Shown: positions 21,111 through 30,080 of the stretch, one piece after another
Layout of the letters: each line of letters starts with the position of its first letter
Numbering within the stretch: the stretch's first letter is position 1
From: Liopterus haemorrhoidalis
Taxonomy: Eukaryota > Arthropoda > Insecta > Coleoptera > Dytiscidae
Assembly (NCBI GenBank): GCA_963971575.1
Contig: OZ020618.1
Coordinates: forward strand, 3,722,501 to 3,786,500
Direction: 5' to 3'
Length of the DNA stretch: 64,000 nucleotides
Made by a program: the position numbers and the translations under genes
The notes under the pieces: model-generated
The model's input: only the letters and a program-made list of their open reading frames with translations
What the model was told of the DNA's origin: nothing
The model's database searches: none

Positions 21111-22440
21111 ATCAAAATATATTTAGAAACCTAAATAATGGTATTAAGTATTCGAATTAAAATTAACAAAAAAATATTTTAACATAAAATTTGTTTTTAA
21201 AGCTCTTGGGCCGAGAGTTCCAGTTCCTAATAAACTCCCAAATAGTTATTAGACACATATTATATTTATGAAGCTAATAAATTTATTGGTGATTTCCAAC
21301 TTACAAAATCATTCTAATAGTTTATTAGCAACATAATTTTTTGTTTTTTTATTGGTATTTCTTATGAAGATAGTAACACGGTGCAAGAGAGATAGAGCTA
21401 TACGTAAATTTGTAGAGTTAAAGTGAGATGAAATTTTGACACTGAATATTTTGACATTAAATATTTTGACAATAAATAGTTTGACTTTACATTCAATGAC
21501 ATTACGTATATTTTTTGTGTTACTGTTAAAATGACAACTAAACGGCGTTCAACAAATTTTATCACAGAAAAAGAGGACAATATAGATAGAAGAGAAGTTA
21601 ATAAAAATAGCATTTTATAATACAAAAGTGACTGAAAATAAGAAGACAGCAATATTTTGCTTTATTTTACATTCCTTAAACAATATAAATTAAACTTATC
21701 AGCAATTTTCAGCCACTCATCTTCATTATTCTGCCAATAATTGCGTCTATCTTCTTATTTTCTATCATTTTTATATAAATAGTAATGCTTAAAGTATTGT
21801 TTGTAATGTGTTGTAATCGTAATTGAAATAAATACATGTATAAAAGACAATGTTTATTTAAAAATATATATTTATATATTGTTCTTTATATATCACATTT
21901 ACAATAAATGCCCAAAATATTCTAAAAACGGTTGTCCATAATTTATAAATTCATCCAAACAGATCGTCGATTTCGTCAAAATACAACTAAAATGTATATA
22001 AAACACTAAAATCACCATTATAGAAATGTTTAAAAACTACACATTCGTATATTCTTTTCCGATTTTCGAAGATTCAATAAAAATTGAAATATTAACACAT
22101 TTTGCGAACTTGTTTTTGGTTATATGTCACTTTATTAAGCACTTCATGTTGCATATAAGTTATTAGACAAATAAGACTATTTATTAGCAACCTAATAACT
22201 ATTTCGGGGTGGAATTCTTCGAAAAAAAAATATGTTGCTAATAAACTTATTGGACAGATTATTAGCAACTGGAACTCTCGGCCCTTAGATTAATAGACGA
22301 TAAATTATTTTAAAAATATCGTTCATTTTGCCGTGATTGCTACAAAGCAAAATTTGTCCTACACACTCAGCATGCCGCCTTCACTTATTATATACCTGCG
22401 AAACCCTGCAATGTGTGAAAATTCGCACTTCACATCAATT
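21111..22440 (-). mobile_element. Family A repeat (long-left-end variant), interrupted
   Basis: Minus-strand left-end portion. It reads 'aatggtattaagtattcgaatt' and, after the 1,077-bp insertion, continues with 'cgataaattattttaaaaatatcg', 'cacactcagcatgc', 'ATACCTGCGAAACCCTGCA' and the hairpin GTGTGAAAATTCGCAC. It matches the + copy at 45893-46190, which shows the uninterrupted order. The right half is missing. Confidence 0.75.
21208..22284. mobile_element. 1,077-bp TIR element with TTATTAG subterminal repeats
   Basis: Ends GGGCCGAGAGTTCCAGTT and its exact reverse complement AACTGGAACTCTCGGCCC, inserted in family A. Both subterminal 150-bp zones are dense with CTAATAA/TTATTAGCAAC words (21228, 21250, 21273, 21322 and 22158, 22178, 22234, 22260). 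These are typical transposase-binding arrays. The internal ORFs are tiny with no motif. The target duplication is unclear, with possible CTT/TTA. Superfamily unknown. Confidence 0.75.
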
Positions 22441-23392
22441 TTCTCTAATTAAGTTTTCCAAATTTTATTTTCGTAATTATAATTTCTACTTAGCTAATGT
22501 TTAAATTAGATTATGTTGGAGCAAATCCTACATGAATTAGTTGAAGTATATATGATAATGATCCAGCTACGAAGAGAGAAAAAACATTAACGAATGATAA
22601 ATATGGTGGAAGAAACAAACCACTAAGCTGGTTTAACACTGAGATACATAATTTTTAATAAAGTATCTTCAGCGGTTTAATGTTTTTTATTATAATTCTT
22701 TTTATTGTGGCATTCTTTATAAAGGTTTGTTTTTATAATTGGTATACATAAAATTCGTGTTTTTTAAATAATTCCTGGATTTTTTTAGTCTTCATTATGA
22801 ATGTATGTTAATGAGAGAATTCAAAGGATACGAATATCCTTTCAGTAGAATAATATATTCAGACATTGAAAGGTTTTAGGATTGAAAAGGACTCATCGAA
22901 TAGACTGGTGAACAGAAACAGAGTTACCATCAAAAACATTTCTAATTCTATGTGAAAAGATAAGAAAAAGCCACATTTAGTAAATAGAACCAAAAATAGT
23001 AATTTGTTAAAAACACACCATTTTATTGCAGTGCCAGTTACTTAAAAAAAAATAATAAACAAAATGCAAGTCAATATTAAATCTCCCTCTTGTATTCTTT
23101 ATAATAACAATTCTTCAGGCTCAAAATAGAAGATATAATGACAACATTCTAGTTAGGAACAATAATAAATGTTTATTTTTCTAATTTGTAATGTATAAAA
23201 ATAATAAAATTGTTTAAAAATGTAAATACCGTGTCTATGACCTGACCGTAATTTAAAATTATTTAATCTAACTCTTTTTCTGAGCATTCTGCCACTGAAC
23301 CATTTCCAGTCACTTTCAGTGAATACTTATTGTCGGCATTTTTTTTTTTTTTTTTTTTTCTTGTACATTTTTAAGTTTTCTTTTATATATAT
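22441..23392. other. Intronic AT-rich sequence
   Basis: No supported feature apart from a T tract at 23341-23359. Confidence 0.45.
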
Positions 23393-23687
23393 AAGCAGTT
23401 CACTTTTGTAAGAACAAACTAAGAGGGAATTTTGTTTTCAATAGTTTGCACCTTTGAAGCTGTATGTCATGTTGGTATTAAAAAATGTCACTTTTTTAAA
23501 ATGTCAATCCATTTGACATATGTCATAATGAAAAATGATATCTTAATTATAGTGATCATAACCTTATCAACCTAAAGTCGGTTTTACAGCGTAAGGAATA
23601 TTTATAATTGACATTTAAAGTCAGTAACACACCATAAATGTAACCAAAATAACCAGATCTAGTGTGTTCTTACAAAAGTGAACAGCT
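23393..23687. mobile_element. MITE (AAGNTGTTCAC... family), copy 1
   Basis: About 295 bp with 29-bp inverted ends: GCAGTTCACTTTTGTAAGAA on the left and TTCTTACAAAAGTGAACAGC on the right, with two mismatches. AT-rich, non-coding. A diverged copy in the opposite orientation follows at 23827-24142. Confidence 0.7.
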
Positions 23688-23826
23688 TATATTTTAATAT
23701 TCTCTGTAAGAGTGACCGCTTACATTGTTAAATTCATCATGTATATTCGTCCAAGGAGATTTTTTTTTCTTTCACAACATTTAATTTAATTTTTTACACA
23801 TAATAATACATAATAATACATTAGTT

Positions 23827-24142
23827 TCATTTTGTAATACGAAACTAGATCTGGTTACTTTGGTGACTGTTGTGGTGTGACTTTTATGGAAACATGTGAA
23901 CTTGTAAACCTGGCTTTTAAATATTTGGTTAAGTTTTATTATATCGAGGTTATATTCACTCAAAAACTATGTATGACAGATAACAAATTGACATGTCAAA
24001 ATTGCGATTGACATGTCAAAATGGTGATAGACATGTCAAATATTTTGAAAGGTGCCACTTCAGAATTACCACCCTAAGATGATATTTTAAATATACAACA
24101 TAAAAAAATAAATTTCCCTCTTAGTTTCGTATTACAAAATGA
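23827..24142. mobile_element. MITE (same family), copy 2, inverted
   Basis: Ends TCATTTTGTAATACGAAACT and the matching ATTACAAAATGAGA. Shares the 'agatctggttac' and 'ccctcttagtt' inner blocks with the copy at 23393 but in reverse order, so the two copies face each other and could pair in the pre-mRNA. Confidence 0.65.
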
Positions 24143-24364
24143 GACAGATAATATTTTTTAAATAAATTTTATAGAAGATCAACGTTTCTGATAAGTTCGT
24201 CGTGCATTTATTTTTCCGTTTCGTTTACCGTATTTTCCATTGCTGGTAAAATTTGCATTATTTGTATAATAAACTACTTGACAAGTGACATTCACAAATA
24301 ACATTGACAGTTATGTTTATATTGCATTTCAAAATTTCCCCGCCAAATATTCATTTTCCATAGT

Positions 24365-24500
24365 GAATTGCCGGTCACCATGGTGTAGTGGTTAGTGTAG
24401 CGATGCACTGGCTTCCTCAAATCCCGGTTAAGGCATGGATTTTACAAAAATAAATGCATCTCCTGGATAATGGCCTCAGTAGCTAAGTCCAAAATTTAAA
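24365..24500 (+). mobile_element. tRNA-derived SINE, copy 2
   Basis: Head GCCGGTCACCATGGTGTAGT with box A TGGTGTAGTGG. The box B region is diverged (AAATCCCGGTTAAGG), and the tail is 'cctggataatggcctcagtagctaag'. It lies in sense orientation inside the intron between exons a and b. Confidence 0.7.
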
Positions 24501-24659
24501 CAAAAAAAACAAACAAAAAAAACTGGTGAATTTTTCACATCAGTTGGCTTAGCTAAGTATTTTTTTATTTTTGACTGTGCAACATCTGACGCTTAAGTAT
24601 TTGGTTTAAGCTGGAGCTTAAGGTTAAGCTAAACTCATACTTAAGCGGTAACTGTGCAG

Positions 24660-24915
24660 CTGGGCCTGACAATAAACATTTTTAGGTTAAAGTTAATATC
24701 ATTATAAAATGTCATTTTCATTACATTTTGATGTTTTGTGTTTATTAAATTCTTACATTTTCCAAAAATTTTAAAATTCATTATTTATTTTATTTTTTTG
24801 AGAAATGTTACTTGATAATAAATGCCAACATGAAAAATGAAATAACATAGCCAAGCCCTGTTTTCGTGACAATTTAAAAATACGAAACCCCCATTTAGTT
24901 CCGGTTATAGCAAAA
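24660..24915 (-). mobile_element. Degraded TA-flanked MITE copy next to exon b
   Basis: Shares a long stretch with the MITE at 29111-29434: 'ttaaagttaatatcat', 'caacatgaaaaatgaaataac', 'cgtgacaa..ta..a.acgaaac', 'cccatttagttccg'. The terminal repeat is eroded. It stops about 40 bases before the exon b acceptor and so may supply the branch-point region. Confidence 0.6.
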
Positions 24916-24957
24916 AAATTACCTACAATACTAATATTATAATTTTTTTGATTCCAG

Positions 24958-25098
24958 GTAATCCTGATATCTTGATCTGTGGAAACTGTCGTGAAATGTT
25001 CACTGATTTGCAAGAGCTTCTCGATCACAAGAAGACTTACTGCAAACTACGTTTCACCTGCAAATGCCACACACTGAATGGGCTCAATGATAACTTCA
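24958..25098 (+). CDS. BCL11-family gene, exon b with the N-terminal CCHC zinc finger
   Basis: 141 bp, acceptor TTGATTCCAG and donor GTAAGT, phase 1 in and out. With the A left by exon a it reads S-NPDILICGNCREMFTDLQ, then ELLDHKKTYCKLRFTCKC and HTLNGLNDNF. The C-x2-C ... H-x4-C pattern (CGNC...HKKTYC) is the atypical N-terminal finger of BCL11 proteins; BCL11A has the equivalent DLLTCGQC...EHKRKQC. In the known family this finger serves in protein contacts in the nucleus and not in sequence-specific DNA binding. A second C-x-C follows (FTCKCH). No stop or frameshift: the exon looks under selection, unlike everything around it. Confidence 0.92.
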
Positions 25099-26473
25099 GT
25101 AAGTAATGTTTTATAGACTCCTAGACTTGCTCCGTAAGGACAAAAAGAGACAGCGGTCCATTTACATTCTCACCATATCTCCTATTACGTCCCCTGTTAA
25201 CCTATGTTCGTCACAGGGGTATTAGAACTTATTTTTAAACATTTGACAAATGCTTAAGAGGGTATGATAACCACATTTTAAGCATATTTTTGTGAATTTT
25301 TTTCAAATCTATGGTTAAATTTATTCATTTTCAAACTAAGTACATATATAAAGTATATATTGAAGAAGATACAAAAAAATTTTGAAGGCAAAATATGGCG
25401 AAATGAGCCAGCTGTGGCAAATCTTCTCAGACTCCGGGGAAAAAATTAGATTTTGTGACCAGCATAACTCGTCACTGGATCATCTGAAATCAAAAATCCA
25501 AAAATATTTTTTTAGTTTATGAGTTTGCCGAGGTAACGACGTTAAGATATTTTTTTTCATGTTTTTTTTTTATTTAACTATCACAAATATACTCATTTTT
25601 AGGTTTTTTTTAGGGGGAATTAATTTTTTTGTCTTCTAAGTAACGCTAAAAACTGAAAAATCATTTAAAAAATAAAAACTCAACGTCATTACCTCGGCAA
25701 ACTCATAAACTAATAAAATCTTTTTGGATTTTTGATTTCAGATGATCCAGTGACGAGTTATGCTGGTCACCGCAAAATCTAATTTTGATCTGAGAAGATT
25801 TGCCACAGCTGGCTCATTTCGCCATATTTTGCCTTAAAATTTTTTTTGTATCTTCTTCAAAACATACTTTATATGTACTTAGTTTGAAAATGAATAATTT
25901 TCACCATAGATTTGAAAAAAATCACAAAAATATGCTTAAAATGTAGTTATCAGACCCTACCCCACCCCCCTTAAATTTTGTACTTTTCATTATTTTTAAA
26001 ATGTATCAGTTTTCTACCCCATTTTTACAGATAGCCCTGTAAGAGAACCCTACTAAATCAACAGTTGTCCTGAAATTTCTTTGCTTGTTATGTAACTATG
26101 TACAGATAGAGATTTCAAAGTTACCAAAACTTTTTAAAACTTTTTTTGTTTGATAGAACTTTTTACGATGTTAAAGATAAACTTGTTTGTAAAAATAATT
26201 TTCTTTTGAGGGGAAAAATATTGCTCATTTAAACTTAACTACTTCTAGTTTATGAAAGTAAAATTTTTTGAATTATTTCAAACTTCATAAAATGTCTCAT
26301 TACATTATCATTCCACTACAGTTAGTAACTAATAGATAATAATAATGACTTTTATTATAAACATAAGATATTTACATACAAATACATATTTTTTTTACAC
26401 ATGCTGCTGCAACACGACAATGCAGACGGATTTTATAATTCGGGCGTTATTGTTATTATTATTATTCTTTCAG
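25099..26473 (+). other. Intron between exons b and c (1,375 bp)
   Basis: GT-AG, phase 1. Half of it is the inverted-repeat element at 25258-25970. Acceptor TATTATTCTTTCAG at 26460-26473. Confidence 0.85.
25258..25970. mobile_element. Fold-back element with ~300-bp arms, TTAA-flanked, inside the intron
   Basis: Left arm 25258-25555 and right arm about 25675-25970 are inverted copies. They share 'gccagctgtggcaaatcttctcag', 'ggatcatctgaaatcaaaaatcc' and 'gagtttgccgaggtaa' in mirrored order. The spacer is about 120 bp of AT-rich sequence. TTAA is present on both sides (25254-25257, 25971-25974). The extreme ends differ (GAGGGTATGATAACC versus a G/C-rich GGGGGGTGGGG). It is non-coding. Transcribed as part of the gene, it would form a very long hairpin. 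Confidence 0.8.
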
Positions 26474-26694
26474 AACATGGAGATGGTGAAGAAGCTACTG
26501 CTGCAGCTCTACTCTGCGTTCAGTGCAAGGATAGCTTCCATAACGCGTGGGATTTGATGGTTCACGCTCAGGCAGCCCATATGCTTAACATTTACGAGCT
26601 GGGAATCCCAGGACAGGCCCAGCAGGATAAACAAACCCAGGACTCTCCCTGTCAGTCGCCTAATATGTCGCCCAGGGCTAATTCACCCGATAAG
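26474..26694 (+). CDS. BCL11-family gene, exon c with a C2H2 finger
   Basis: 221 bp, phase 1 in and phase 0 out, donor GTAAGA. Together with the previous exon's last base it reads KHGDGEEATAAALLCVQCKD, then SFHNAWDLMVHAQAAHML, NIYELGIPG, and a Gln/Ser/Pro tail ending SPRANSPDK. C-x2-C...H-x4-H matches the BCL11 finger '[22 protein letters not shown]' in spacing and in the AW-L-HAQ core, and INIYELG matches its LRIYLE continuation. The Pro/Ser-rich end leads toward the large C-terminal finger exon, which is not in the window. The intron after it is therefore at least 37.3 kb long. Orthology to Drosophila CG9650 is inferred. Confidence 0.92.
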
Positions 26695-26904
26695 GTAAGA
26701 TGAAAATCAAAATTGTCCCAAATTTACTATTCGCGAATGGTATTTTTATATTCCCCAACAATATTAATAGAATTAAATCAATAGATTCAGTTGAAGGCTC
26801 TCGTTGAAACATATTGAATAACAGGAAAAGATAATAAAACACTCGGTTAATTTCAAAGCATAAAACAAGTTTATTTGATACGTATTTCGGCTTATGAAGC
26901 CATC

Positions 26905-28275
26905 TTCAGAAATACAAAGGGTTACAGAAAGACTTCAACAGGTTCTTGAGACTATGAAAATCGCTGTCCACGCATTTTTTGTTTGACATTGGGAAAAAAA
27001 AATAGTAAGGTGGTAAATCAGGTGAATACGGGCAATGAGACATTAATTCCATGTTTTTCTCCTTCAAATAATTAACTGTTTGATGTGCTGTGTGGGAGCT
27101 TGCATTCTCATGGTGAAGAATGATGCGACGTTTTTGGTTGTTTTTCCTGATTTTGTCAATGACTTCTGGCAAACAAATTGTTGTATACAATTCAGCATTA
27201 ACTGTTCTCCGATCCTCTAAAGGAATGGTTGCGATATGTCCAGTACAACCGAAGAAACAAGCGATCATTTTATTATTTTTTTTCCTGATTTTGTCGATTA
27301 CGGCAAACAAATTGTTGTATACCATTCAACATTAACTGTTCTCCGATCCTCTAAAGCAGTGGTTTCCAACCTTTTTTGTGGTGAGCACCCCTTTGAATGT
27401 GAAAATAAGCTCACGCACCCCCATAAAAAATGTGTTTTTTTCAGTTGAGTCATATTTATATGTCAAATTTTTTATCAAAATAAAAAGTGTAGAGCAAAAA
27501 AAAAAGGAAATCGCATGAATATTTCAATAAAACTATTTAAAATTTAAATAAACTAGATTTTTTATATAAATTTTATAAATTTCTATAAATCGTCTCGCAC
27601 CCCGTAAAATGCTTTCCCGCATCCCTGGGGGTGCCGGCTCCCCCGGTTGGGAACCACTGCTCTAAAGGAATGGTTGCGACCATGTCCAGTAGAACCGAAG
27701 AAACAATCTATCATTTTCTTGTAAGTGCTTCCTGAACGAACAACTTTTGTGGCTTTCGGTTCATCTTTGAAGATCCAAACAGTGGATTGTTACTCAGTTT
27801 CCGGTTCATATGAATAAATCCAAGTTTGCAGTGCCTAGGTTGGATTTTTTTAGCAGTCTCTTACATCAACACGAGCCTTTTTTGAGATTCGATTAAATTA
27901 TGGAATCCATCGGGAACAGATCTTTTTCACAGCTAAATGTTCATGCAAAATCGAGTGTATTTCAATCTGCGATATGCCAACGGATGCCTCTATCTCTCGG
28001 TAAGTCACATGCTGATCTTCTTCAATCATTTTGCGCACAGCATCGATGTTTTTTTATATCACAACCGATTTTGGTCGACCTTCACGAGATTCATCACTGA
28101 CGGACTCACGACCATGATGAAATTCTGCAAACCAATTGTAAACAGTCTTTTTTGATGGTGCTTCATTATCAAAAGTTGAACGAAGCGAATCTATGCATTG
28201 TTGTTGAGTTAGGCTTTTTCTAAAATCGTAAAAAATCATACAACGAAAACCTTCACGAGTAATATCCATTTTTTC
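26905..28275 (-). pseudogene. Mariner transposase relic with duplication and nested MITE
   Basis: On the minus strand the frame begins MDITREGFRCMIFYDFRKSL at 28269, then CIDSLRSTFDNEAPSKKTVY and NWFAEFHHGRESVSDESREG (HTH part, linker GRPKS). Later come the Asp region LHHENASSHTAHQT, in which the second catalytic Asp is Glu, and CPYSPDLPPYYFFF, where the third Asp is Tyr. Both changes plus stops make it dead. A stretch of about 150 bp encoding 'LPEVIDKIRK' is duplicated in tandem (27128-27270 versus 27275-27356 plus 27668-27720), and the second copy is split by a hAT MITE. Annotation pipelines often label such ORFs SETMAR. Confidence 0.85.
27357..27659. mobile_element. hAT MITE with perfect 8-bp duplication
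   Basis: 303 bp, ends CAGTGGTTTCCAACC and GGTTGGGAACCACTG, flanked by CTCTAAAG on both sides (27349-27356 and 27660-27667). Right subterminal sequence GC-rich, interior A-rich. It splits the duplicated mariner sequence and is therefore younger than both the mariner and its duplication. Confidence 0.92.
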
Positions 28276-28859
28276 ACAAACTTTTTTTAACGCTCACTGT
28301 CAACAAACTACTCGATCACATGTTTACGATATCATTTCTGTTATGAAAATGTTTTATTCCATTTGTTTTTAAATATAATTTTGATAGGTCATAGGTGACA
28401 GTCAATAATTTCAAAAGTACTAATCTATATGACAGTAGGTAGTATATGTAGTATGTCGGTAAACCAAACGAGGGTTAGCATGTCATGTAGGTTAAGTTAG
28501 GCCATTTGTAACGGGTTAAAATGTAGCGAGGCGATACCTGTAACCCGCAGGGATATAAACCAGCCAGAAATACGTTGCACGTAAATCACCCACTACTGAC
28601 CTTGTCCGATAGAAGGCAGCACGGAAAATAACTTACTACCAACAAAGGTGTATCGGCTGTTTAAAAATAAGGACTTAACGACTGTTTATTTATAAATACA
28701 AGATGTGAAAGACTTTGTAAGATGTGACACTTAACAAACCGAGATGGAGGATTTGAGTATCAGGTTCATTCATATTCCGCAATAGCCAGGCAGACTGGGT
28801 CAGAATTTTTAGAATTAAAAAACGAACCATCGGAATTATGGACAGCGTCAAACCTAGGG
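28276..28859. other. Spacer, nothing recognised
   Basis: A few less AT-rich stretches (28500-28640) without ORFs. Confidence 0.4.
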
Positions 28860-28995
28860 ATGGGAAAAAAACATCGATGTATCGAAAACATCGATGTTTG
28901 TTTTAAAAACATCGATGTTTTTACCATCGATGGTCAGCTGGCGATAGTATCGATAAAACATCGATGTCTACTACCGATGTCGATGTTTAAACTTT
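28856..28995. repeat. ATCGAT cluster, probable hAT end
   Basis: Begins 'tagggatgggaaaaaaacat', a word typical of one hAT terminus. Six ATCGAT hexamers follow within about 95 bp (28872-28965), including one full TATCGATA at 28948-28955. No opposite end was found, so it is a solo terminus or a site cluster. Confidence 0.55.
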
Positions 28996-29110
28996 GAAAT
29001 TCAGAAACTACCGCTAGAGGCGCTGGAATCTTAAAAATTTAATTTTTATTAAAATTAGTACACAAAATATAAGCGCAATCTATTGTGATATAACAATACT
29101 AATAGTGTTA

Positions 29111-29434
29111 CAGTCTGTTCCAAACGGTTAGGCGGAACTAAATTTTGCAATCTAGTTACTTTCATCGTTTAAATCGTGCTTTTCGACCGTTTTGTTTAAG
29201 CTTTGTAAATCATACTTACAATACACATTTTTTGTTAAGGTTAATATCATTTTAAATTGTCAAAAAAAATTTAATTTTGACATGGGTAATTTGTTTCCAT
29301 GGTTTCATTGTTGTAATTTTAAATTTTGACATTGCAACGTGAAAAATGAAATAACCCAAGCAAGGTCCCTTGTCGTGACAACCTAAAAGAACGAAATTCC
29401 CATTTAGTTCCGCCTAAGCGTTTGAAACAGACTG
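29111..29434 (-). mobile_element. TA-flanked MITE (CAGTCTGTTCC family), copy 1
   Basis: Starts CAGTCTGTTCCAAACGGTTA after TA and ends CGTTTGAAACAGACTG before TA. TA target and CAGT ends point to Tc1/mariner. It is in the orientation opposite to the copies at 40579 and 62104, with which it shares the whole interior ('ttaaggttaatatcattttaaa', 'aaatgaaataacccaagcaagg'). Confidence 0.9.
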
Positions 29435-29659
29435 TAGCTTTTATTCTTGTTAGCAGTTAGCAGAATACGAAAAAATAAACTTCTAATTTTTGCAAACAAT
29501 GCGAACGACCAACGACGCCAACACACTTTTATCTTTTTGAGTCTTGTTGACACGTTCCCAGTTGTTATTCCTCCAATCCCTGGATTTTTGTAAGTTGTCA
29601 TTAGTTATTTTTTTATATATTGAAGTTGGCTTTTCCTGAACAAAATGATCAAAAGCTTC

Positions 29660-29905
29660 AATTAATCGGTAAAAGTAACTAGAATTGAAAATCTAGTTCC
29701 GCCTAAACAGACTTTATTTCAACTTATAAAAGTATAAAAATAATTGTGTATGACAGCGTTATTTTTATGTTAAATAATACAAAATTAACATTAAGATTAC
29801 TATATTAGTATTGTAATAAAATCCAATATTTCATTTTAGAAATGTAAAAATAGTAAGGTCTGTTCCTTTGGTTTAGGCGGAACTAGATTTTAATTCTAGT
29901 TACCA
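29660..29905. mobile_element. Solo MITE ends of the CAGTCTGTTCC family
   Basis: A right end (AACTAGAATTGAAAATCTAG, TTCCGCCTAAACAGAC) sits at 29668-29713. An oppositely oriented end with a distinctive CCTTTGG spelling (CTGTTCCTTTGGTTTAGGCG) sits at 29862-29905. A further end with the same CCTTTGG/CCAAAG spelling is at 35262-35308. Other eroded ends are at 32508-32538 and 37413-37433. Confidence 0.6.
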
Positions 29906-30080
29906 TTATGGAAAATGGAAATCAAGTGGTCTGTTTTCTTGTTTTAATATACAAATAAAAATCATAGTAACATGCATTGTTAAAAAATTAAACGTCAAAG
30001 TTATAAACAATTTTCTTTAGATTTAGAATTTAGAAATTTCTAGTGTAATGAAAAATAAAAGTAATCTATTTCCCTAAATT

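Larger units (their letters stand above)
20802..24957 (+). other. Intron between exons a and b (4,156 bp)
   Basis: A GT-AG intron with phase 1 on both sides. It contains a family A copy with a 1,077-bp element inside it, two MITEs of one family, a SINE, and a degraded copy of the TA-flanked MITE that reaches to within about 40 bases of the exon b acceptor. Confidence 0.8.

Noticed and set aside
26905..28275. SETMAR-type host gene
   Set aside because: There is no SET domain; the reading is a mariner transposase with mutated catalytic residues, stops and insertions.
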